Under the pieces are notes generated by a model. The model was not told where the DNA came from and did not search any database. It was given only the letters and a program-made list of their open reading frames with translations. 64,000 nucleotides of DNA from Rhexocercosporidium sp. MPI-PUGE-AT-0058 (taxonomy: Eukaryota; Ascomycota; Leotiomycetes; Helotiales): positions 1,728,095-1,792,094 of the forward strand of contig JAGTJL010000017.1 of the NCBI GenBank assembly GCA_020746875.1, given 5' to 3'. Positions 12,608-23,300 of the stretch are shown here, piece by piece (within the stretch, counting starts at the first letter, position 1; the number at the start of each line of letters is the position of its first letter). Position numbers and translations under genes: made by a program.

Positions 12608-12892
12608 TTACATAAGAGGTAGCTTCTTCTGCCGGAACACAGGCGTCGCGGCAGCCCAATTCGAACTCCTCCTTCTTGCCTTGGGCGGCCGCAGCTCCTC
12701 GGATGATTGCGCGTGGTGCAGCTGGGGCACGCGCAGAGCTTCGAGCTTTTGGGGGGTCTTGTTGAGTGCTGCATCGTCGATTGTTTGGCCGCGCGGTCGT
12801 GTCAACGTTAGGTTTCGCAGGTAGATGCCTTGCAGATGCCGCAGTTTCCGATTCTGCGGCAGGAGGAGTGGCCGCGATGCCTCGGAGGCCAT
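12608..12892 (-). pseudogene. 5' fragment of a Vps38/UVRAG-like gene, truncated
   Basis: The ATG at 12892 has a favourable context (AAAATGG) and opens a 94-codon frame of normal base composition. The protein starts M-A-S-E-A-S-R-P-L-L-L-P-Q-N-R-K-L-R-H-L-Q and continues with L-R-N-L-T-L, T-I-D-D-A-A-L, K-L-E-A-L-R, an H-A-Q-S-S-E-E-L-R-P stretch and R-R-R-S-S-N-W-A-A-A-T-P. This resembles, from memory, the N-terminus of filamentous-fungal Vps38/UVRAG proteins, a subunit of the endosomal class III phosphatidylinositol 3-kinase complex. Family members are several hundred residues long. Here similarity stops after R-Q-K-K-L and a stop follows three codons later, in the GC-rich end of the OrsD-type element. 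The C2-like and coiled-coil parts are missing from the window. The gene lies downstream of and in tandem with RAE1. Confidence 0.6.
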
Positions 12893-13363
12893 TTTGAGGT
12901 GGTTTGGGCGGAGAGTTGGAGTGGTATTGTGCTGCTTGATATGGTATAGCTCTGGGCGGGCTAAATTAGTTCCGGTCAGCCTCGTCCATGAGGCTTTGGG
13001 AATTTGAGTGGAAATAGTTGAGAGACTGAGTGTATGTAACTTAAAGCATACATACTTTGACGAATTTATAAGAATCCCAACAGGATGGATTTGTTATCAA
13101 ACTTTGACATGTGTCCCAAGCTGAAAAAACAGGTTAATGAGCAGGTTCCGAATAAATCTCAGGTTACGTCGACGCAGTCAAACGTGTCACAGCAAGTCAT
13201 CGTGCGCCATGTGGAAATCAAGTCTCTATTCATTTCATCCAGTAAATTTTCGGAAGAGCATTCGACAAGTAATGATAAATGACAACGCTTGAACACCATG
13301 CCATCCTTCATAATTTTTCCTTTTTCCATCCCAAACCTTTTCCCAATTTTTCTTCCAACCTAT
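12893..13363. other. Intergenic region between RAE1 and the Vps38-like fragment
   Basis: This normal-composition sequence should hold the RAE1 3' UTR and the promoter of the minus-strand Vps38-like gene. Short open frames on the + strand (12825-13007 and 13085-13282) show no family resemblance and overlap these regulatory regions, so they are not called. Confidence 0.5.
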
Positions 13364-14541
13364 TCACCTTCTCCTATTAGTAGCAGGCCGTGGTCTACAC
13401 TCATCAGCTGTGACCGGATGCAGCATAATCTTGTTAACATGCTGAGGAGTATTAAACGCAAAGCCTTTACTCCAATCATAGCTAACAGCATACGCGAAGA
13501 TAGATCCATCCATATTGAACGCAGTCGCTGAAATGGGACCGCCAACTGGCAGATAGTTCTTGAGTCTGTTATGTTGATCTTTGTCCCAGAAATTAAAGCA
13601 TCCGTCTGAGCCGGCAGTGCTGAAGGTGCCGAATGTCGGGTGGAACGAGATTGCGTTGACCGTGTAAACGTTGGTTACGCGGTTCGCGTCTTGTAGACCT
13701 CGGTGGCACCTGAATGTGAAATTCCGGCTAGAGATATGTTAGCACCTTTTCTTTAGCGGAAGTTTTGTGTCTTTACTCAAAGTCTTTAGCTTCCACGTAT
13801 TGGAAACCACATCTCCCTTCTATACTTCCAACGGCGAAACCAGAAGCATCATTAAAGACGCTTACCACTCTAGTCTGCTCCTTAAGAGGACTGTCCCTTG
13901 TATTCATTATTACCGTCGGGCTTGCAAGATTGATGCAATGGATGTGTTTCTCTGCTGTTGCAATAACAAGCAGATGATTCTTCACATCCATAGAGTAAAC
14001 TCTGTCCTGGACGGGGACCGTCGCAACAGGTGTTGGAGTCCTTAGATCCCAATATTTAATTGTCTTATCCCAAGAACCGGTCACTAGCATAGGCGCATTC
14101 GCCCCCGGCATTTCAAAGAAGCGTATAGATCGGATTGGTGCATCGTGAGCAGCTACCTGCTGCGCGGGGGAACCGTTTGCGCTGAGGTCGAGAAGTCTCG
14201 CTGCTTTGTCTGCGCCGGCGCCTGCGACTTTCTGTCCATCCTATGTAGCTATTAGTTGTCAGCCCAGAGCTGTAGAAGAAGGTTACACGTACCGGCGACC
14301 AGTCGCATGTAAGAACGGGCCCCTCGAAGTCGATCGCCGCAACGCCTGTGCCTGTACTGCTCGTCGTGACATCGTAAATCCGAACCTTGCTGTCCCAGGA
14401 ACCTACGGCCAAATAATTGGCCTTTGAAGACCAGCACAGAGACGAGATGCTGTCTTCAGGGGGAGATGAGAGTGTGAAGTCTCCGCTGAGATCACTTGGA
14501 GTCCCAGTGGTGGCCGTCACAGTTGGTGGACGGTATGACAT
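13364..14541 (-). CDS. RAE1: mRNA export factor Rae1/Gle2, WD40 beta-propeller
   Basis: Three exons, 14541-14293, 14240-13777 and 13727-13364, join in frame to a 358-residue protein, the usual length for Rae1/Gle2. The ATG at 14541 starts M-S-Y-R-P-P-T-V, and the stop is TGA at 13366-13364. The family signature is clear: S-P-P-E-D-S-I-S (about residues 26-33), G-S-W-D-S-K-V-R-I-Y-D (47-57), C-D-W-S-P-D-G-Q-K-V (79-88), A-A-H-D-A-P-I-R (113-120), T-G-S-W-D-K-T-I-K-Y-W-D (about 136-147), S-P-L-K-E-Q-T-R-V, F-A-V-G-S-I-E-G-R, A-G-S-D-G-C-F-N-F-W-D-K-D and the near-terminal Y-D-W-S-K-G. Rae1 folds as a seven-bladed propeller that binds the GLEBS motif of Nup98-type nucleoporins at the nuclear pore; it acts in poly(A) RNA export and in mitosis. 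No RIP damage, frameshift or missing blade is visible, so the gene looks functional despite RIPed repeats on both sides. Confidence 0.96.
13728..13776 (-). other. RAE1: RAE1 intron 2 (49 nt)
   Basis: Donor GTAAAG, branch-point element GCTAAC and acceptor CTCTAG. The intron splits a codon after two bases: GA joined to C gives Asp in D-F-D-R-N-F-T-F. Removal restores the blade sequence N-F-T-F-R-C-H-R-G conserved in Rae1. Confidence 0.92.
14241..14292 (-). other. RAE1: RAE1 intron 1 (52 nt)
   Basis: Donor GTACGT follows the codon for Pro83. A GCTGAC branch-point-like element and acceptor ACATAG precede GAT GGA CAG. Removal leaves phase 0 and restores the conserved W-S-P-D-G-Q-K-V stretch. Unspliced, the frame continues into unrelated residues. 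Confidence 0.92.
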
Positions 14542-14626
14542 TATACAGATTGAAATACAGGAATTGAGAAGTGGAAGTTGAACGCAGGAAAATAAATGCG
14601 AGAACTTACAGCTACCCTATGTAGAC

Positions 14627-14908
14627 TTACGCTTCATTGAGTGGCGGTTCCCCAGCTTGCAGGTGTGTCGCATTCACCCTTGGTTGTCCCTTGGAATGCG
14701 AGACTTGGCAAATGGAGTTGTCTTCTAGGCAGAAGGAGCTTGGGCCACTTTGCGTGATTCTTTCACTCTGATTGGCTGAGGCAACATCACTAGCAGTTTG
14801 ATAGGTGCAACCTGGAGAAGAAGCGTTTACACTTTTCAAGTGCTCAAATCTGGTGCTATTTGCATCCACGGAGATTGATTTAAGTTCATGCTCGTTCGTA
14901 TGATTCAT
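14627..14908 (-). CDS. Unassigned small ORF upstream of RAE1
   Basis: A 93-codon frame (M-N-H-T-N-E-H-E-L-K-S to E-P-P-L-N-E-A) of normal composition ends 85 bases before the RAE1 start on the same strand. It is rich in Ser, Asn and Thr, with no membrane segment or domain I recognise. Its stop codon overlaps a strong donor-like GTAAGT, so it could be an exon or part of a RAE1 leader rather than a gene, but no good acceptor was found just before the RAE1 ATG. It could also be a chance frame in the RAE1 promoter. Confidence 0.2.
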   Translation of the reverse strand: MNHTNEHELKSISVDANSTRFEHLKSVNASSPGCTYQTASDVASANQSERITQSGPSSFCLEDNSICQVSHSKGQPRVNATHLQAGEPPLNEA

Positions 14909-15835
14909 AATTTCGATATTTTCTTTTCTGCTAAGTCACTGGGCAGAGATCAAATGCTGAGGTGACAGCAGCTCATGTTAACTATATTTGTCAAAAATGT
15001 ACAATTTGAGAATTCTGATGTAGGGTTAGTACTAGCCTCCTCTCAAACAGTGATTGGGGGCCACAAAATCGATATTGCACAGACGTAGTACAGGCCTAAA
15101 GCGAAGATTCTCTCAGGGGTTGACCCCCTAATTTAGCGATACATCCCCTCAGGTGCTAGCGACCTTGCGCTGCAAGTAGGAGCTCCCTTGCACACGTAAA
15201 AAATATACCAAAAAGCAAAAGCAATTCGAATTAGGCATTTAACAAAAAATCATGTACTTACTAGGAGAACGATTAGCTTAGCGGTGTCTGGAGGTTAAAA
15301 CCAGTCTGGGATTCAAAGTGGAAGAATCCTTTGGTTTACCTTGGCGATAACTTTGTGTGGCGGGGATACACTAGGGGAGACTTGATTTAATGTAATTGAG
15401 TGCAAATGATGGCCAGGCCAATATTGGAAGTAATACACCGACCAATCTTCAAGCTAGAGTCAGCCCATTCACCCTAAATGCTATGATTTGCACAGAGACC
15501 TTGGACTGAGGCGTTGGGGCAGGGTGACTTTGATGAAGGCTCTCGTCCTCTGAACCTAGCAACATCTCACATGCTGAGGTATCGTTCACAGTCCCCGAAT
15601 CCACAGGGAAATTCAGAAAACACAGTCAATTTTGAGGTATTTCAATCCGTGAATACCTTAATTACAGCTCTATAATTATCGCGAGACCTTCTGATCCTTT
15701 TTCAGACTTTTAATCTAGTCCAAACTCTATATACAATTGAGAGTCAATAATGCAAGTTGCCCTGCCAAGACTATTCGGTATGCGACTAATAAAATGCTAT
15801 GTCCTGCAAGGTATTATTGCTTCTTAAGTCGACTA
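14909..15835. other. Unmutated non-coding flank of the gene island
   Basis: The composition is normal (CpA and TpG present) and no open frame of 60 codons or more is found. It is probably intergenic sequence or promoter. The change to RIPed sequence is sharp, at about 15.83 kb. Confidence 0.5.
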
Positions 15836-16745
15836 TATTATGTTATTAAGCAATTCCTTATATTAAACCACCGATTTCAATAACTTTTATTAAAATGCCC
15901 GCCTGCCGTATTAATAAGAATTAATATAGCCATTATTTAACTTTAATAAGAGTTAAATAATAATATTAATATCCTATTCTACAGTTATCCTCCCAAGTAA
16001 ATATTAATAAATATGATTATTTTCGTAATTAGTTATTATTTAAGTTAATTAATTAAATAAAATTATCCCAGACTTTAAGCATTTAATTAATAAATATAAT
16101 AAAAGGCTTATTCTCTTAAAGGCCCTTATTTATTACTAACTTTAAAGTTATAAACGAAATAACAAAAGATATAAAAAGTAATCTTTACGTAAATACTTAC
16201 AACTCGTAATAAAAAAACGCACAATTAAAAAAGCTTAAATTACTTCATATAAATAATTAAAATAAAAAGAAAACATATAATAAACATTCTCTTAATTATA
16301 TTTATTACTTAATTAAGTAAAAAGTTATATTAAATAATAAGGTAATTTCTAAGAATATTAAACAAAATATTATTTTAATACTTACGTTTTACTAGCTCTT
16401 ATTCTTACAGCTCAAACTAGAGAAACTCTTATATAAGAAGTTATTATTAAATAAGCGTATTAAACCTAACAATATAAATATAATCGTTTCGATAACGAAG
16501 CAATTAAAGCGAGATCTTATTAAGCGATTTAATAAAATAGAAATTAATTAGTTAATTATAAAAAAGCAATTTATAATATAAAGAGAGTTCTTCCGTATTA
16601 ATCTAAGGGTAAAAACAGGGTTAGGTTTAGAAACACTAGGGGCTTTATAATTAAAAATATGAATTTTATAAAATATAATAATTTTAAATATATTAAGATT
16701 TTAAATTCATTAAAAAATTAATGTAATAATATTATTTAATAATTA
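15836..16745. other. RIPed AT-rich sequence, no gene seen
   Basis: TpA-rich and CpA-poor sequence with no recognisable domain. A short less mutated, G-rich patch lies at 16605-16645. Confidence 0.45.
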
Positions 16746-16749
16746 TTTA

Positions 16750-17836
16750 TTAATAAAAAACACTTTTAAAATTTGATAACAGGTATTCTGTTATTTATTA
16801 TATAAGAAGCCCGCAAAATATTCGATAATAAGTATTTTATTATTTATTAAATAATAAGAAGTCAGCAAAATATTTAATAATAGGTATTTTATTATTTAAT
16901 ATATAATTGTTTTTACTTAAGAAGCACGCAAAATATTCGATAATAAGTATTCTATTATTTAATATATAATTGTTTTTACTTAAGAAGCCCGTAAAATATT
17001 TAATGACAGGTATTTTATTATTTATTATATAATAAGAAGCCAGTAAAATATTCGATGACAGGTATTCTGTTATTTATTATATAAAAAGCCCGCAAAATAT
17101 TTAATAACAAGTATTTTATTATTTATTAAATAATAAGAAGTTAGCAAAATATTTAATAATAAGTATTTTATTATTTAATATATAATTATTTTTACTTAAA
17201 AAGCACACAAAATATTTAATAATAAGTATTCTATTATTTAATATATAATTATTTTTACTTAAGAAGCCCGTGAAATATTTAATAACAGGTATTCTATTAT
17301 TTATTATATAATAAGAAGCCAGTAAAATATTCAATAACAAGTATTTTATTATTTATTAAATAATAAGAAGTTAATAAAATATTTAATAATAAGTATTTTA
17401 TTATTTAATATATAATTGTTTTTACTTAAAAATCATATAAAATATTTAATAACAAGTATTTTATTATTTAATATATAATTATTTTTACTTAAGAAGCCCG
17501 TGAAATATTTAATAACAGGTATTCTATTATTTATTATATAATAAGAAGCCAGTAAAATATTCAATAATAAGTATTTTATTATTTATTAAATAATAAGAAG
17601 TTAATAAAATATTTAATAATAAGTATTTTGTTATTTAATATATAATTATTTTTACTTAAGAAGCCCGCAAAATATTCGATAATAGGTATTCTGTCATTTA
17701 TTATATAAAAAGCCCGCAAAATATTTAATAATATATATTTTATTATTTATTATATAATTGTTTTTACTTAAGAAGCCAGCAAAATAATCGATGACAGGTA
17801 TTTTATTATTTATTATATAATTGTTTTTACTTAAGA
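16750..17836. repeat. Hairpin minisatellite, about 19 units of 46-65 bp
   Basis: Tandem units share AAGAAGCCCGCAAAATATT-like sequence followed by an inverted repeat around the centre GTATT. Short units (about 46-52 bp) end in TTATATAATAAG, and long units (about 63-65 bp) carry ATTGTTTTTACTTAAG. In 17210-17635 a four-unit block of two short and two long units repeats with a 230-bp period (for example AAGCCCGTGAAAT at 17263 and 17493), so there is a higher-order structure. The array is RIPed. The open frame in it on the minus strand (17119-17340) is only the translation of the repeat. Confidence 0.9.
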
Positions 17837-17849
17837 CTCTTACATTTAA

Positions 17850-19964
17850 TTATAAATATATTATAAAATATTTAATAATAAATATTCTATTAACTTTAAT
17901 ATAATTATATTTTATTTTAGCTTTCCGAAATATATTAATAGCAAATACTAAATTATTATTTTATGCTTTTATATTAATAAAGATTTTTAATAAACTTATA
18001 TAATAGATTATTTATTATTATAATAAATTATTTTTACTTTAAGCTTTTATAAAATATTTTATAATAAAAACTCTATTACTTTATATTTCTTACTTATTTA
18101 ATAAGTATCTTAATAAATCCTTTTTTATTAATACTTTTTTATTAAAATCTTAAAGATTTTTAAAATATATTATTTATTTTTCTTTTTTTTAAATAATAAT
18201 ACTTAATTATATACGTTATTTTATTATTAATAAAATACGTCGCCCGCACGTATGTAACGCTTAACGCTTTCTTAATCTTACCGTTATTACACTAATAAAT
18301 TATATTATTTAAGCATTCCGGTATGCTAAAACATTTCTGCCTTACTTACTGCCCTTTTTATTTAAATAAGGACTTTATATTAACTTTTTACGTAAGATAT
18401 TAATTATAAGTTGCCTAAAACGCTTTTAATATTAAGATAATTTAATTATATTATTAATAAATTATTTACGACTTATATTATTTTATAAATATAACTAGAA
18501 GAAAAGCCTTTAAACGCGGCGTAAAGCCTATTAAATAAGTTTTAAATTTAACTCTTTTATAAGTTAAGCTATTTATTAATTAGTTTAATTTATCTTCTCT
18601 TAACTTATTTACGCTTTATCCGCGTATATAATAAGCTTTTAAACTTTTAAAAAATCTAAATAAAGCCTTAGTCTTCGAGTTCGGCGAGTTCTTATTAAAG
18701 TAATACTTAAATAACGCCTTTTATAAATCCTTCATTCTCTTCTTCTTCTTACTTATCGAATTTTAAAACAGTATTTAAGAATTTACGTTTATATTTTAAG
18801 TTAATATTATCCGTATTCGCTTATTAAATTAAGTTTATAAATTTAATACTTTCGCAAAATCTGCTTTTAATTTCGTTATCCTTAAGAAACTTATATTCCT
18901 TATATTATATATTAATAACCGCCGGGCTTATCTTAAAGTATATAAAAGTATAATTAATATCGAATATTAAATGTATTTCCGTATAAAGTAAAATAAGTTA
19001 AGCCTTATATTAAGGTCTTATAAAGAGCATTTAGCACTAGTCGAGCAAATAAGACTAAATTTAGCAATAAGTTTAATTAACTTAAAAGTATTATTCCGCG
19101 TTTACTTTACTTATAAAATAAGTAAGCTTAAACTTAAATATAAATTCAAACGAAATAAAACTGAATTTCTAATGAACTTAATTAAATTCAAAAAGCTAGA
19201 GGTTATATACTTTATTATTATTAATAAAGAGTATTATATTTAGTTATAAAATAAAAAAAAATATAAAATATTTTATATAAAGTTTAAAAAAAGTAGTTTA
19301 GAAAATCTATAAAGCTTTTAAAAGTAATTAATATAATTATTTTTATCGAAATAATAAAGGAGTATACTTGTATCGCCGGACTGCGAACCTGCTAAGCTCG
19401 ATTATTTTAAAGAAGGCAAGGCATAGCATATTAATATACTAAAATAATTTAGCCTGTTATTATAAGGACGTCTAATGCTAAGCCTCTTTATATACAAGGA
19501 CTTATAACTCTTTTATTTAAATAATAATATTACGTCTCTTATATATCACTTCTTTTTAAAATTATATTACTTTATAATAAAAGTCAAGCTATTACTAAAA
19601 GTGCTTTAAGTAAAAGTAAATGCTTAATACTTAACTTTTATTATTTATTAATATTCCTTAGTTCTTAGTTACTAACGAAGACTTTCTTATAAACGCAAGC
19701 TTACTTATCTTATATAATATCGCATATAAAAGTAAGCAGCTCTTCTCGAGCTAAGACGTCTTCTTTTAATAAAAGTAATAACCGCCTTTAGGCATACTCT
19801 TACGTCGTTTAAAAGAAAATTAAATTCCACTTATAAATATATAAATCCTTTTATAAAGACATTTTTAATAAATAATAACTATTAATAAATCTGCTAATTA
19901 TATATTTCTCTTTTAACTTACTTCTTTCTTATCGAACATAAAACCTTTCGCTCTTTTAGAAAAA
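17850..19964. other. RIPed AT-rich relic sequence
   Basis: Heavily mutated. The minus strand at about 18380-18950 gives a protein-like reading rich in Lys, Arg, Glu and Leu (for example K-R-K-x-V-K-R-R near 18600), which suggests a dead element, but I do not recognise a family. No other gene was seen. Confidence 0.35.
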
Positions 19965-19977
19965 CTTAACCGCGAGG

Positions 19978-20034
19978 CCGCTGGGAGTATGCCTATACTA
20001 CCAGGCGGTGAGCGGATTCTGCCCACCCAGAATC
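19978..20034. repeat. Twin hairpins at the 5' end of F1a
   Basis: The first hairpin (19978-20008) has arms CCGC-TGGGAGTAT and ATACTACCA-GGCGG around a GCCT loop, with one mismatch and one bulge. The second (20015-20034) has perfect 7-bp arms GATTCTG and CAGAATC around CCCACC. Both lie in the RIP-spared first 150 bp of the element. Confidence 0.65.
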
Positions 20035-20329
20035 ACGTGAGGGCTAGAACCGGGGTCCCATATTATTACCGGTAAATTACTAGCCGCGGTGAGACCTTTA
20101 TTTCCCCTTTTTCTGGGCGTTATTAAGCCTTATAAAATAAGTAGTACTTTAGTAAGGATCTTTTATAAGTTTATAAAAAGTTTTATTATTATATAAGTAT
20201 TATTACGTGCGTAATTCCTTACTTTAAGTTACTTTAAGGTTTATTATCGTCGACGCGCTAGGATTACGCCGTGCTGCTGAGTTATCGAGCTAACTCTTAA
20301 AACAATTGCAGTTATAATCGACTGGCTCG

Positions 20330-23300
20330 TTTATTACTTAAAGCACTTATCTTTTATTTATCGATTTTATAATTATGCTATCTCGAACTTATACGCTTAT
20401 CTAAAAGATTAATATTTTAATATTTATAATAAGGCCCGAAATACTATTATTATCGAGTATTCTGGCTTAGAGTATAAATAACCGCTTAATGCCGACTTCT
20501 GTTATAAACTAGCAAATCCGAGTTTAACGGTCGACGGCTTTATAATCTATAATAGTTTTATATACGGGATTATAGATTTTTTACGCTTAATTAAAAATAG
20601 TTTCGGGTTTATTAAAATAAAGATTATAAGAGTAGCGCTGCGGACGGTAATAAATAATAATTAAAAGTTTAATTACAGACTTTCTTTATTAAGCTTAAGT
20701 TTATTATTTATTACTTTTGCGTGATCGTATCTAAGGATAAGGCTATCGGGGCTAATATTAAGGCCGGACGGCCGAATTATTAATTAATTAAGGATATTAT
20801 AAAATAATAAGCGTATAAGAAGAATTAATAAGAAAAATACAAAAAGTCTTTATTAATAAGGCGGATAAGTACAAGACGATTAACTAGCTGAAGCGTGCGG
20901 GGTAAATTACTTATTTTAAAAAAAAAGATTTTAATAAGATTTATATTTACAGTCGAATGCCGGGCCGGGAAAACGACGAGTTATAGAAACTAATTATTAT
21001 ATAAACCGGCTGTTCTTTAACCGCTATATTAACGGCCTAAAGAAGATGCTTCTAATAACCCGGCTATTGCTAATTAATTCTTATTACTAAAATGCTTACA
21101 GCCGGTTATTTAAGCTTTTATAAGAAAAAACAAGTATAAATCGGTATTTAGTTTACTAAAAACGGTTCTTCTGCTATTATCTGAACGTCTTATAGTTAGA
21201 TAAAGCTACGTTATTAGAAAAGCACGGGTTTAGTTTTACTAGCGTGCAGAAAAGGAGCTTCGAGCAATTATAAGAGTATTTATAAGATAACGATTAATCA
21301 GAGAAAGCTTTAAAAAAGAACTGCTTCAGGTATTAGTTAGTTTTTGGATATAACGGCTTAATAAAGATTTTTTACTAGTCTTTTTTAGTATTTCGTTAAT
21401 ATCTTAGGAATCGACGGAGAGTCTAGGCAGTTTAGACCGGCATATTTATTTACGTACGTGCTAGCGGGGTTAATATATATCGGAAGAGTACTGCTAGCGG
21501 AATAAATTATTTTAATTATAAAAAGAATAAAAATAAAAGATTTAAAGAAGCGTTTTACTTTAATACGAAATACTTAATTATATAAAGCTACGTATTCTCT
21601 TATAAATTACGTGCTTAATCTGCTGTTTTATAATCGGAGGATTATTTAAGAAACTGGCAGCCGATTTATAATATCGTAAAATAAGTAAAGTAAGCTAATA
21701 TATTTTATAAAAAAGCTAATTCCGATAGACAATATCCGGAATATAATAATAGAAATAACGGCTAATATTAAAGATCTGCTATAAGGTTCGCTAATATTTA
21801 AGAAAAGTGAGGATATTCGGTTTATTATTTTATTAACTAGTATTAAAACGACTTAATTCAGATATAATAAAGGAAGTCTTTTATTTATAATAATACTTAT
21901 TAAAAAGGAGGTAAAAATACTGGAAGATCTTATTAATAACAGCGAAAGCGGAGTTTTAAATAAGAATAATTAATAGAAATAAACTCGTATCCGAAATATC
22001 TAAATTAATAAAAAGTTTAAAAAGCTTCTTTATTATTAGTATATTTCACCGAAGACTAGCTTACCGGGGGAAGAGATCACCGGCTTGCGCCTTATTAATA
22101 ATTAACCGGACCGGAATGTTTTTATTATTAATAAAGAAATAATATTAATTATTAATATTATAAATCTTACTTATTTTAATTCCTTTAAAGTTATTTTACG
22201 CTTCTTGCCGAGCGCCTTAAGCAGTTAATAGCGATATAATATATATATCCGGCTATTAATTAATCGTTAAAAGCAGACCGCTAAGTATTATATAATAAAA
22301 TAACTTATTAATAATTTCATTTATATAATAAAACTAGCTATAAGATAAAACCGCATATCTAAGTCGTAATTAAATGAATTATTATATATAAGCCGGCGGA
22401 TTACGCTTCAAGACTAGCGGCATATTACGATTATTATTAATAAGAAGCTCGCTCGTTAGCAGAGGCTTTAAAGCTGATTTTAAAACAGTAATACCGGCGA
22501 TAATAAAGAATATTACGAAATCCCGGACGATTGGCAGCCGGTTATACTGCCAGACTGCAGCTAATTATAATATAATATTAATATCTTAAGCATTTAATAG
22601 CCGACTTCCTTAAGATCTTTAGGTAAGTTAGTTACCGGTAATATACGTTCTTAAGCTTATAAGCAGCCGTTATTATAATAGCTTAAGAAAAAGATATAAA
22701 TGTAAGAGAATTAATACTTTAAAATAGCTTAAGGTTTTATTTTAAGAAGCCAGATTAAAAGTCGGGAAGGACTAGCTTATTTTACAGTTTATAAAATACT
22801 ACGGATAATATACCATTCCGGATTATATAATAAAAGAAGTTATATAATTAGCGGTTATAAAAGAGATTTTATTAATTATTATCTTATTAATTAGTAAAAG
22901 AAGAGCTTAATTTTCATAATACCGGTTATATTATTTAATCTGGTAATTATTATTATAATATTATATACTAAGCTAAAGAAGCAATTAATTATCCTTTATA
23001 TTAACGCCGGCTTAAATTGCAAGTATTAGCTTAAAGCGCGCGATTCTTAGCCTCGAATAATATAATATTAGCAGAAGCAGCTTTAATAACGACTTCTTAT
23101 AATAAGCTGCAGATTTGCGTATCCGGGAGAGCTCGACCGGGTGATTATCGACGAATATATCTAGTTTATTTTATTAACGAGTACGAAAGAAGCTCTGAAG
23201 GTTAGTATTTTTGCGTAATTAGGCTCTTATTTATATTTTAATTAAAATCTTACCGTTATTTTATAGCGAGAATTTAAAAAGCTATATAATTAAAACTCTT

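Noticed and set aside
12502..12774. Minus-strand 90-codon frame
   Set aside because: It overlaps the Vps38-like frame in another phase and runs into the element end. It has the character of a shadow frame.
12825..13282. Two + strand frames of 60 and 65 codons
   Set aside because: The first is antisense to the Vps38-like exon. The second lies in the RAE1 3' flank with no recognisable features.
13289..14437. Several frames over RAE1 (13289-13531, 13360-13545, 13765-13977, 13767-14045, 14206-14427, 14252-14437)
   Set aside because: All overlap the well-supported RAE1 exons in other frames or on the other strand.
15265..15340. tRNA-like string GATTAGCTTAGCGG
   Set aside because: Only the D-arm resemblance is present. 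No T-arm consensus or closing acceptor stem can be drawn.
16605..16645. Telomere-like TTAGGTTTAG string
   Set aside because: It is not tandemly repeated; a telomere or interstitial array needs several units.
17119..17340. Open frame of 73 codons on the minus strand
   Set aside because: It is the translation of minisatellite units (repeating I-L-N-N-R-I-L-I-I-K-Y-F), with no sign of selection.
16750..17836. CRISPR-like regular repeats
   Set aside because: The units are contiguous and variable in length with no unique spacers, in a eukaryotic RIPed region. It is a minisatellite.
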